A DNA stretch of 64,000 nucleotides from Microtetraspora glauca (GTDB lineage Bacteria > Actinomycetota > Actinomycetes > Streptosporangiales > Streptosporangiaceae), in contig BBYL01000030.1 in the NCBI GenBank assembly GCA_001570385.1, forward strand, positions 60,684 through 124,683, written 5' to 3'. The position numbers and the translations under genes were made by a program. Under the pieces are notes generated by a model that made no database searches, had not been told where the DNA came from, and saw nothing but the letters and a program-made list of their open reading frames with translations. This document shows, piece by piece, positions 39,915 to 47,741 of this stretch. The stretch's first letter is position 1. The number at the start of each line of letters is the position of its first letter.

Positions 39915-41141
39915 TCAGCCGTGGGACGCGACGAGTACACCTCGCTGGTACACGGCGCGAATCCGCTGGGTCAGGTCGGCGAATTGGAGGGGGTCTCCGT
40001 CCACCACCACCAGGTCCGCCTGCTTGCCCGGCTCGATGGTGCCGACTTCCGCGTCGAGCCCGAGAAGCCGCGCGGCCGTGCTCGTGCTCGCCTTCAGCAC
40101 GTCTGCCGCGGGCATGCCGGCCGCGGCCATCAACTCCAACTCCTCAAGGTTCCTGCCATGCGGGAAGCCGACCCCGTCGGTGCCCATCGCGATCCGAACG
40201 CCGGCCTCGACCGCGAGTTTGAAGGAGCGCTGATGGTGGGCGATGACCTCGTGCACCTTCTGCCGCGAGGAGTCGGTGATCGCGACTCCGTTGCTGGTGG
40301 CCTCGATGACGCTGCGCGGCGCGAGCAGGGTCGGCACGAGATACGTGCCGTGCTTGAGCATCAGGTCGACCGCTTCCTCATCGAGGTAGATCCCGTGCTC
40401 GATGGACCGCACACCCGCTTCGACCGCGTTCTTGATGCCCTGTGTTCCCTGGGCATGTGCCATCACCGGAATTCCCGCCGCGCGCGCTTCGATCACCGCC
40501 ACCTCGATCTCCTCCGGCAGCAGCTTGGAATGGCGGGGATCGTCCCCAGGGGACAGGACTCCCCCGGAGGTCGCGATCTTGATCTGGTCCGCACCCGCAC
40601 GCGCCAGCTCGCGCACCCGTCGCCGCATCTCCTCGACGCCGTCCACCACGCTGCTGCCAACACCGGGTACCGTTCCGGTTCCGAGCGAGGCCATGCACTG
40701 GCCCGAGGGCATCCAGCCGTCGCTGTGCCCGCCTGTCTGGCTCAACATCTGGATCGCGATCAGCAGCCGCGGACCCGGAATTCGCCCATCGGCGACGGCC
40801 TGCTTCACGGCCGGATCGGCGCCACCCGCGTCCCGGGCGGTGGTGATGCCGATCGAAATCAGTTTGGCGAGATTGTCGGCGGCTATGTAGTGGCCGTACC
40901 CGTACGGCTGTTGCATGAGGGTCATCAGGTCGATCGTTTCCAGGGTCACATGCACATGGCAGTCGATGAACCCCGGAAGCAGTGTCCGGCCGGCCACGCT
41001 GACCTCGACGTCACCGTCCAGCCCCTGACCCACCTCGACGATCCGGCCATCCTGAACGGCGACATCGGCGGGACTCGGCGCGGCACCGGTCCCGTCGAAG
41101 ACGTCGCCACCGGTGAAGACGGTACGGACGGATGTGCTCAC
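39915..41141 (-). CDS. Amidohydrolase (imidazolonepropionase/prolidase-like)
   Basis: A 408-residue TIM-barrel amidohydrolase. Metal ligands are HxH in FIDCHVHVTL, the carbamylated Lys position in DQIKIATSGGV, His in VMAHAQG, His in SIEHGIYLD and Asp in MGTDGVGFPHG, all present. Family members of this type include Xaa-Pro and Xaa-Arg dipeptidases as well as other cyclic amidases, which fits the neighbouring peptidase genes. Its start overlaps the stop of the S9 peptidase by 4 bases, so the two are co-translated. Confidence 0.87.
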   Translation of the reverse strand: MSTSVRTVFTGGDVFDGTGAAPSPADVAVQDGRIVEVGQGLDGDVEVSVAGRTLLPGFIDCHVHVTLETIDLMTLMQQPYGYGHYIAADNLAKLISIGITTARDAGGADPAVKQAVADGRIPGPRLLIAIQMLSQTGGHSDGWMPSGQCMASLGTGTVPGVGSSVVDGVEEMRRRVRELARAGADQIKIATSGGVLSPGDDPRHSKLLPEEIEVAVIEARAAGIPVMAHAQGTQGIKNAVEAGVRSIEHGIYLDEEAVDLMLKHGTYLVPTLLAPRSVIEATSNGVAITDSSRQKVHEVIAHHQRSFKLAVEAGVRIAMGTDGVGFPHGRNLEELELMAAAGMPAADVLKASTSTAARLLGLDAEVGTIEPGKQADLVVVDGDPLQFADLTQRIRAVYQRGVLVASHG

Positions 41142-43150
41142 GCGCTGTTCCTCTCGATGTGGGGGACCGTTTCGGTGACCTCGGCCTCCTTGCCGAGCAC
41201 GTACCTGCTCATCCAGTCGAGCAGTGCGTCGTTCTGCGCTCGGCGGTGCCCGATCGGGCCGATGACGGAGCCACCGTGGCTGGAGCCGGGGAAGCGCAGC
41301 ATCTCGGCCGGAACGCCGGCGATCCGCAGCGCGGTGTAGAACTGCTCGGTCTGCTCGGCCGGGCAGCGGTAGTCGTTCTCGTGCTGCAGGAACAACGTCG
41401 GCGTCGTGCAGTTCTTGGCGTAGGTGATCGGCGAACAGCGTGCGTAGGTTTCGAGCAGCTCGAACGGGGTGTCACCGAGTTCGGAGACGCCCATCCAGGC
41501 GCCGACGTCGCTCGTGCCGAAGAAGCTGATCCAGTTGAACAGCGGGTTCTCCGGGCAGGCCGCCTTGAACCGGTCCGTGTGCCCGATGACCCAGCCGGTC
41601 AGGTTGGCGCCACCGGAGATCCCGCACACGCCGAGCCTGTCCGCGTCGGCCAGGCCCAGCTCGATGGCGTGGTCCACACCCGCCATCAGGTCCGCGTAGT
41701 CGAGGTTGCCCCAGTCACCGTGGATCGCGGTGGCGAAGTCGTCCCCGTAACCGGTCGAGGCGCGGTGGTTCACCTGCAGCACGCCGAACCCGGCTCCGTT
41801 GAACATGAGCGAGTCGAACCCGAAGTTGTAACCCCAGGCCGCGTGCGGACCGCCATGGATCGCCAACACGGTGGGCGCCGGAAGCTGGGCGTCGGCCGGG
41901 CAGAGGAACCAGCCCTCCACTTCCGCGTCGTCCTTGCTGCGGAAAGACAGCCGATGAACGGTCGGCAGCGCGAGCTCGGACAGCAGCGCATGGTTGGTCC
42001 GGGTGAGCCGCCGCTCGTTCTGGCCGTCGGCGTCGGCGACGTACAGGTCGCCCGGCTCGGTGAAGCCGAAGGCGGCGAACACCACGTTGCCGCCGGCCGC
42101 TCCGACGGCGGTGCAGACCCGATCGCCGGTCACGATGACCTGGTGCCGCTCGGGACCGGAAAGCTGGATCCGTACGAGCGATACGGCGCCGCGGGCCTGC
42201 ACTTGCAGCAGCGCCGCCGTACCGTCCTCGGTCGGCACGATGCCGCCGACGACGCCGGCGACGAAGCCGGCGGATGGGCTGTCGGTCTGCATCAGGCCGC
42301 CGAGGTGACCTGCGATGTCGGCGCCCCGCTTCTCACGCTGCCCGGTGGCCGGATCGACGATGTAGAGCGACGGGCGGACGCCCGGCTTGGTGTGCGCCTC
42401 ATAACCGGTCAGGTAGACGACCTTGCCGTCGGCGGTCACGGTGTGCGTGAAGACGACGACCTCGTCATCCGTACCGGTGACATCGCTGACCTCACCGCCG
42501 AGGGTGACCCGGTGCAGGCGGGAGTCCGGCTTGGTGGAATCCGGGTTGTGCCCGGCGACGAAGACGATGGCCTGTCCGTCCGGGGTCCACTTCGGAGCGC
42601 TGCTCATCCATCCGTCCGAGGTGAGCCGCTGGGGTTCGGCGTCCGTGGTGAGGTCGAGAACGTAGATGTCCTGAAGCGCGTCATCGACCAGGCCGATCCC
42701 ATCTTGCCGCCATACGGTGCGGGTCACGCGATACGGGGCGCTCGGGTCCCGAGACGTGCCGGCCGGCCCGGCGGTGAAAGCGATCTTGCTCCCGTCCGGG
42801 GAGAACACCGCACCGCTGCCCACCCCCTGGGAGAGGTTCGTGATCTGCCGGGCCTCGCCGCCGGCGACCGGCAGCAACCACAGCTGCGGCGTGCCGCCTC
42901 GGGTGGACATGAAAGCGATGTGTGTGCCGTCCGGCGAGAAGGCCGGGGCCGTGTTCACACAATCGCTGTGAGTGAGTCGTACCGATGTGCCGTTTGCCAC
43001 GTCAAGCAAATGGAGGTCGACGTGTTCGGTATTGGTCTCCGTATCCACTCGGGTTAACGCATAGACGGAACGGCTGCCATCCGACGACAGGTCGGCGCCG
43101 CGTAGAAACCGCAGGCGAAACAGGTCTTCGGGGGTGACCTGACGCGTCAT
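41138..43150 (-). CDS. S9-family prolyl oligopeptidase-like peptidase
   Basis: A 670-residue protein with a propeller domain (PAFSPDGTHIAFMSTRGG; AVFSPDGSKIAFTAG) and a hydrolase domain with nucleophile Ser in LGVCGISGGANLTGW, Asp in QHENDYRCPAEQ and His in GSSHGGSVIG. The nucleophile motif GISGG is the acylaminoacyl-peptidase-like variant rather than GGSYGGY of the other S9 enzyme in the window. It is cytoplasmic, with no signal peptide. It is first in a leftward operon with the amidohydrolase and divergent from a TetR regulator. Confidence 0.87.
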   Translation of the reverse strand: MTRQVTPEDLFRLRFLRGADLSSDGSRSVYALTRVDTETNTEHVDLHLLDVANGTSVRLTHSDCVNTAPAFSPDGTHIAFMSTRGGTPQLWLLPVAGGEARQITNLSQGVGSGAVFSPDGSKIAFTAGPAGTSRDPSAPYRVTRTVWRQDGIGLVDDALQDIYVLDLTTDAEPQRLTSDGWMSSAPKWTPDGQAIVFVAGHNPDSTKPDSRLHRVTLGGEVSDVTGTDDEVVVFTHTVTADGKVVYLTGYEAHTKPGVRPSLYIVDPATGQREKRGADIAGHLGGLMQTDSPSAGFVAGVVGGIVPTEDGTAALLQVQARGAVSLVRIQLSGPERHQVIVTGDRVCTAVGAAGGNVVFAAFGFTEPGDLYVADADGQNERRLTRTNHALLSELALPTVHRLSFRSKDDAEVEGWFLCPADAQLPAPTVLAIHGGPHAAWGYNFGFDSLMFNGAGFGVLQVNHRASTGYGDDFATAIHGDWGNLDYADLMAGVDHAIELGLADADRLGVCGISGGANLTGWVIGHTDRFKAACPENPLFNWISFFGTSDVGAWMGVSELGDTPFELLETYARCSPITYAKNCTTPTLFLQHENDYRCPAEQTEQFYTALRIAGVPAEMLRFPGSSHGGSVIGPIGHRRAQNDALLDWMSRYVLGKEAEVTETVPHIERNSA

Positions 43151-43222
43151 GGACCCTCCAGTAGTGGGCTATAATGAAGTTATAATAGTGTCGTTACGGA
43201 ACTAATCAAGGGGTGCCGCCAA
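43151..43222. promoter_or_regulatory. Divergent promoter/operator between S9 peptidase and TetR genes
   Basis: An AT-rich core, CTATAATGAAGTTATAATAG (43170-43189), is an imperfect palindrome (CTATAAT against ATAATAG, one mismatch). Its position between a TetR gene and a divergent enzyme operon is typical for a TetR operator. Confidence 0.45.
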
Positions 43223-43855
43223 ATGAGCGATGCGACTTCGACCCGATGGCCGGCAAGGTCCGCGGCCAAGGCCGCCACGCGCGCCGCCCTGATCGAGGCG
43301 GTACGCGAGATCGCGAAGGAACGCGGCTATCTGGCCACCTCCGTGGAGGCGGTGGCCGAGAGGGCCGGCGTCACGACGGGATCGATCTACTCGATCTTCG
43401 GCGGCAAGCGCCAACTGTTCGCCCAGGCATTCGACGAGATAAACCGGATCCCCCGGTTGACCGACGCGGCCCCCCTGGGCACGCCGATGATCCAGGCACT
43501 CGAGGCCTTCGGCCTGCACTGGGCCGACATGACGAACCAGCCGACCACGAAGACGGCCCTCGACCTGTCCATGGAGTTGCGGCTGACGGCACGCGGGGAC
43601 AGCGCCATCGAGGCGGACTCGCAGCGTCGCTACGGCGCGCAGATGCAGGAGCTCGCCGACGAGCTGACCAGATACGCCGCGGCGGCCGGCGAGTCGTTGC
43701 CGATCCCGGCTATCGACCTGGCAAGGATGCTGGCCGCGACCCTCGGCGGCTTCGCGCTCGCCCGGGTGCAGACCGGCGAACCCCGGGGCGAGCTCTTCGG
43801 TTATGCCGCAGCCTGTCTATGGACCGGCCGGTTCGACGCGACCGGCGACAGCTGA
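43223..43855 (+). CDS. TetR/AcrR-family regulator
   Basis: A 210-residue protein. The N-terminal HTH is clear (AALIEAVREIAKERGYLATS, VEAVAERAGVTTGSIYSIF, GGKRQLF). The C-terminal ligand domain (TKTALDLSMELRLTARGD; ARMLAATLGGFALARVQTGE) is of the acyl-metabolism type. It is divergent from the S9 peptidase/amidohydrolase operon, which it probably represses through the AT-rich palindrome between them. It may also act at the thiolase/synthetase promoter, where a similar but weaker block occurs. Confidence 0.88.
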   Translation: MSDATSTRWPARSAAKAATRAALIEAVREIAKERGYLATSVEAVAERAGVTTGSIYSIFGGKRQLFAQAFDEINRIPRLTDAAPLGTPMIQALEAFGLHWADMTNQPTTKTALDLSMELRLTARGDSAIEADSQRRYGAQMQELADELTRYAAAAGESLPIPAIDLARMLAATLGGFALARVQTGEPRGELFGYAAACLWTGRFDATGDS

Positions 43856-43962
43856 GCAACCCCCAGCACCCCGATGCCGCCCGTCATCGGCCCAGCACAC
43901 AGCCCGGCGTGCCGGACCGGTCAGAACGCGCCGGGTCCCGTCCCGCACCACTCGTGCATTCT

Positions 43963-45144
43963 TCATCCGGCGCTCACCACGCCGGCGGTCACGAGCGCGC
44001 CGATCTGGTCGTCGGTCAGTCCGAGCTCCTTGGCGATCTCGCGTGTGTGCTCCCCGGGGTAGGAAGGGGGTCCCGACACCGACAGGGGCGTGCGCGACAA
44101 CCGCGGGGCGGGCGCCGGCTGCGCGATGCCGTCCAGCTCGACGTAGGTGCCGCGCGCGACGAGATGAGGGTGCCGCGCGCGCTCCTGCCAGTCGAGGACC
44201 GGCTGCACGCAGGCGTCGGTGCCACCGAGCAGGGAGGCCCACTCGTCCCGGGTGCGGGTGCGCCACAGTGCCGCCCACTCGTGTTTGTGGGCCGGCCACT
44301 CGGCCGGTGGCGGCTGGACGAAGCGGTCGTCGTCGCCCTCGCGGAAGCCGGTGATCCGCACCATCTCCGCGAAGAAGTGCGGCTCCAGTGGGCCTACGGC
44401 GACCCACTTGCCGTCGGCGCACTCGTAGACGTCGTAGTAGGGAGCGGCGGAGTCGAACGCGTTCGCTCCCCGGCGCGTCGGGTCCCATAGGCCCATCTCG
44501 GACAGCGCGGTGATCATCATCGTGAGGACGCTGACACCGTCGACCATCGCCGCGTCGACGACCTGGCCGACCCCGCTGGCTCGTGCCTCGATGAGCGCCG
44601 CGAGGGTGCCCATGACGAGGAAGAGTGAACCACCGGCGTAGTCGGCGACCAGGTTGAGAGGGGCCACCGGCGCCTCGTCGGCGCGCCCGATCCCCCACAG
44701 CGCTCCGGTGAGAGCCAGGTAGCCGATGTCATGGCCGGCCACCTGCGACAACGGGCCTTCCTGACCCCACCCGGTCATCCGCGAGTAGACCAGCCGGGGG
44801 TTGCGGGCGGCGCAGTCCTCGGGCCCGAGGCCCAGCCGCTCGGCCACACCGGGCCGGTACCCCTCGACGAGTACGTCCGCGCGTTCGATCAGGTCCAGGA
44901 CGAGGCCGCGGCCGTCAGGGTTCTTGAGGTCCACCGCGATTGAACGCTTACCCCGGTTGACGACGTCCTTGCGGTAGCCCTGCTGGAACTGCGGGCCGCC
45001 GGGCACGATGCGGTCGACGCGGATGACGTCGGCGCCGAGGTCGGCCAGCAGCATGGTCGCGAACGGTCCGGGACCGATGCCGGCGAGTTCCACGACGACG
45101 GTTCCGGCGAGAGGTCCTGAGGTCGTCGGGCTCGGCTCACGCAT
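43963..45144 (-). CDS. CaiB/BaiF-family CoA-transferase (or 2-methylacyl-CoA racemase)
   Basis: A 393-residue protein beginning at an ATG (45144) that lies 8 bases inside the DUF35 gene. Typical family III features are LAGTVVVELAGIGPGPFATM, LLADLGADVIRVDR, NRGKRSIAVDLKNPDGRGLV, YSRMTGWGQEGPL, and GHDIGYLALTG, which holds the catalytic Asp position. The family includes CoA-transferases and alpha-methylacyl-CoA racemases, which cannot be separated safely here. It is co-transcribed with the DUF35 and thiolase-like genes, suggesting a CoA-ester pathway for a branched or sterol-like acid. Confidence 0.88.
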   Translation of the reverse strand: MREPSPTTSGPLAGTVVVELAGIGPGPFATMLLADLGADVIRVDRIVPGGPQFQQGYRKDVVNRGKRSIAVDLKNPDGRGLVLDLIERADVLVEGYRPGVAERLGLGPEDCAARNPRLVYSRMTGWGQEGPLSQVAGHDIGYLALTGALWGIGRADEAPVAPLNLVADYAGGSLFLVMGTLAALIEARASGVGQVVDAAMVDGVSVLTMMITALSEMGLWDPTRRGANAFDSAAPYYDVYECADGKWVAVGPLEPHFFAEMVRITGFREGDDDRFVQPPPAEWPAHKHEWAALWRTRTRDEWASLLGGTDACVQPVLDWQERARHPHLVARGTYVELDGIAQPAPAPRLSRTPLSVSGPPSYPGEHTREIAKELGLTDDQIGALVTAGVVSAG

Positions 45145-45526
45145 CGGCGTCAACCGTGAAGATCGGCAGGGGTGGCGCGTCGGTGCGGTGGCGCCAGCCG
45201 ATTCGTACCCGATCGCCGATTCGCGCGGTGTCTCCGGCAACGTTTGTCAGCATTCTTGGTCCTTCATCCAGTTCAACGATGGCTGCGATGTACGGCGGCT
45301 CCAGGCCGGGCCTCGCGGAGATCCTCACCGTCGTGCAGGAGTAGATGGTTCCCAATCCGCTCGCGGGTACGGACTCCAGCGAGGTCGACTCGCAACCGAG
45401 GCACAGCGGGCGCGGATAGTGTTGCCACCGGCCGCAGTCGGCGCATCGCTGCAGGACGAGGACTCCGTTGCGTGCCCCGTCCCAGAACGCCCGGGACAGC
45501 GGATCACCGTAGTAGAGATCAGTCAC
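45137..45526 (-). CDS. DUF35 OB-fold / zinc-ribbon acyl-CoA-associated protein
   Basis: A 129-residue protein with GTG start 8 bases inside the end of the thiolase-like gene. The zinc ribbon has two CxxC pairs (QRCADCGRWQHYPRPLCLGC), followed by the OB fold (GLGTIYSCTTVRI; PPYIAAIVELDEGPRMLTNV). DUF35 proteins such as ChsH2-type domains form complexes with thiolase-like proteins (Ltp2) or hydratases in steroid side-chain breakdown. Here gene overlap supports a complex with the thiolase-like partner. Confidence 0.85.
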   Translation of the reverse strand: MTDLYYGDPLSRAFWDGARNGVLVLQRCADCGRWQHYPRPLCLGCESTSLESVPASGLGTIYSCTTVRISARPGLEPPYIAAIVELDEGPRMLTNVAGDTARIGDRVRIGWRHRTDAPPLPIFTVDADA

Positions 45527-46670
45527 GACCGAGCACCACCGTCGAAGAAGTGGACAGGAACCCGCCGACACCGTGCGCCACGGCGATCTCGGCGTCGGCG
45601 ACCTGGCGGTCGTTCGCCTCGCCGCGCAACTGACGCACCGCCTCCACGAGAAGAAGAACGCCGAGCGCGCCCGGGTGGTTGTACGACAGGCCGCCTCCGG
45701 AGGTCATCGCCGGAAGGTCACCGCCCGGTTCGAGCCGGCCGTTCTCGACGAATGGACCGCCCTCGCCTCGCTCGCAGAACCCGAGGTCCTCCAGCGCCTT
45801 GATGACGGTGATGGTGAACGAGTCGTACGGCTGGAGGACGTCGACGTCCGCGGGGACGATCCCGGCCATCCGGAACGCGGCCTCACCCGACTTCACGCCG
45901 GCGCTGACGGTGAGATCGGGCATCTGGTCGATGTGCCAGTGGGTATGGCTCTGCCCGACCCCGAGGACGCGCACCGCGGGCTTGGCGGCATCGCGCGCCC
46001 GCTCGGGTGTCGTGACAACGACGGCTCCTCCTCCGTCGGTCACCAGGCAGCAGTCCAGCGTGTGCAACGGGTCGGACAGCAGCGGTGATTCGAGCACGTC
46101 GGAGACGGTCAACGGCGTTCTGATCCACGCCTTCGGGTTCAGCGCCGCCCACTTGCGCGCCGCCACGGCGACCTGCGCGAGTTGCTCTGATGTGGTGCCG
46201 TACTGGGCCATGTGGCGGGCCGCGATGAGCGCATAGTGCCCAATGGGCGCGGGCAGCCCGTAGGGGTGCTCGAACTGCGCGGTGAGCGAGGCCGCGTCGG
46301 CTACGGGAGGGCGGCGGTTACGCCGGCTTCTCTGCCGCGACGCGTACGCGATCAGCGCGACCTCGCACTCTCCCGCCGCGACCGCCAGCATGGCGTGATG
46401 GACGAACGCCTCGAAGGCGGCTCCGCCCAGATCGCTGGAGTCGGCGACCCGCGGCTCGATTCCGAGATACTCGCCGACTTGGACCGTGCCCTCCTCGCCC
46501 ATGTAGTTGACGAACAGGCCGTCCACGTCCGCGATGGTCATTCCGGCCTCTCCGAGCGCCTCTTTGGCGGCCAGCGCGACCATCGATAGCTCGGTCTGGT
46601 CGAGCACCTTGCCGAGCGGCGTTTCGGCGACGCCCGCGATATAGGCCGGGCGTGCTTTGAGCCCTGTCAT
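45519..46670 (-). CDS. Thiolase-fold protein of the Ltp2/SCP-x-like group lacking the catalytic Cys
   Basis: A 383-residue protein starting MTGLKARPAYIAGVAETPLG. The fold is thiolase, but where true thiolases have the nucleophilic Cys it reads VADSSDLGGAAFEAFVHHAM. This matches the non-thiolase group that includes the steroid retro-aldolase Ltp2. C-terminal motifs (LQPYDSFTITVIKALEDLGF; GGGLSYNHPGALG, with the His) are conserved. Coupled to DUF35, it is more likely an aldol-type C-C lyase than a thiolase. The leader just upstream (46671-46742) has no other gene. Confidence 0.82.
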   Translation of the reverse strand: MTGLKARPAYIAGVAETPLGKVLDQTELSMVALAAKEALGEAGMTIADVDGLFVNYMGEEGTVQVGEYLGIEPRVADSSDLGGAAFEAFVHHAMLAVAAGECEVALIAYASRQRSRRNRRPPVADAASLTAQFEHPYGLPAPIGHYALIAARHMAQYGTTSEQLAQVAVAARKWAALNPKAWIRTPLTVSDVLESPLLSDPLHTLDCCLVTDGGGAVVVTTPERARDAAKPAVRVLGVGQSHTHWHIDQMPDLTVSAGVKSGEAAFRMAGIVPADVDVLQPYDSFTITVIKALEDLGFCERGEGGPFVENGRLEPGGDLPAMTSGGGLSYNHPGALGVLLLVEAVRQLRGEANDRQVADAEIAVAHGVGGFLSTSSTVVLGRD

Positions 46671-46742
46671 TGTGTCCCTTCGTGTTTCCATGGGTGCGGC
46701 GTGCCCGGATTCCCCGTCTTCCTGGCGTCGGCCGGTCTGGGC

Positions 46743-47741
46743 TCACCCGGGTACCGGGGTGTCCTGCGCCGCGATCGTTCGGGTCGCCTGGGACGCGTAG
46801 TGACACGCGGCATCGCTCGCGGACGTTGCGATCGTTCCGGGGTCGTGCTCGATGCAGTCTGTCCGCTCCGGATTCGTCTGCGGCCCGACCGGACAGCGGG
46901 GATGGAAGCGGCATCCGGCGGGCGGGTGCCGTGGGTCCGGGGGCTCGGACTGAATCGGAAGTCGCAACGGCGCGCCGACTTTGAGGCGAGGCACGGAGTC
47001 GACGAGCGCGCGTGTGTAGGGGTGGCGCGACTGTACGAGGACTTCCTCCGAGTCGCCCGCCTCCACGATTCTGCCGAGATACATGACGGCGACCTGGTCA
47101 CTGATGTGCCGGGTCACCGCGAGGTTGTGTGAAATGAACACGATCGAGAGCGCCAGCTCCTTCTGCAGATCACCGAGGAGGCGGAGGATGCCGGCCTGGA
47201 CTCCGACGTCGAGTGCGGACGTGATCTCGTCCGCGATCAGAACGCTCGGCCTGGCGGCGAGGGCGCGCGCGATGGACGCGCGCTGGAGCTGCCCACCCGA
47301 CAGTTCGTGCGGGTAGCGCCGGGCCACGCCGGTGTCGAGAGCTACGAGTTCGAGCAGCTCGGCCGGGGTGCGCGCCGTCCCGCTCGCCGATTCCCTTACC
47401 GGCGAGGCGAGCACTTCGGCGATGGAGGCGCCGATGGTGGATCGCGGGTTGAAGGCCGACGACGGATCCTGGGTGATGAACTGGACGTGACGGCGAACCC
47501 GGGCTTCCGCTGGGCGTGACCAGCTACTGAACTCGGCGTCGGCGACGACCAGGCGCTGAAAGCTGCCGTGGGTGAGCCCGACGAGCGCGCGGGCGACCGT
47601 CGACTTGCCGCTTCCGGACTCGCCGACGAGTCCGAGGGTGCCACCGGATGGGACCGCGAGGCTGACTCCGTCGACCGCGCGGACGGCGCGCGCTCCCCGG
47701 CCGTACTGAACGCGCAGGTCGGTTACTTCCAGTGCTGTCAT
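46743..47741 (-). CDS. Oligopeptide/dipeptide ABC transporter ATP-binding protein (DppF-like)
   Basis: A 332-residue protein. Walker A GLVGESGSGKSTVARAL, Q-loop ITQDPSSAFNPR, signature LSGGQLQRASIARAL, Walker B VLIADEITSALDV and switch His in VFISHNLAV are intact. The C-terminal oligo_HPY extension is present with its cysteine cluster (PPAGCRFHPRCPVGPQTNPE, then RTDCIEHD), which may hold an iron-sulfur or metal site. The ATG overlaps the stop of the permease/ATPase fusion (ATGA). It energises peptide uptake with that fusion. Confidence 0.9.
   Translation of the reverse strand: MTALEVTDLRVQYGRGARAVRAVDGVSLAVPSGGTLGLVGESGSGKSTVARALVGLTHGSFQRLVVADAEFSSWSRPAEARVRRHVQFITQDPSSAFNPRSTIGASIAEVLASPVRESASGTARTPAELLELVALDTGVARRYPHELSGGQLQRASIARALAARPSVLIADEITSALDVGVQAGILRLLGDLQKELALSIVFISHNLAVTRHISDQVAVMYLGRIVEAGDSEEVLVQSRHPYTRALVDSVPRLKVGAPLRLPIQSEPPDPRHPPAGCRFHPRCPVGPQTNPERTDCIEHDPGTIATSASDAACHYASQATRTIAAQDTPVPG

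Noticed and set aside
41132..43057. 641-residue plus-strand open frame
   Set aside because: It is antisense to an intact S9 peptidase gene and shows no recognisable protein.
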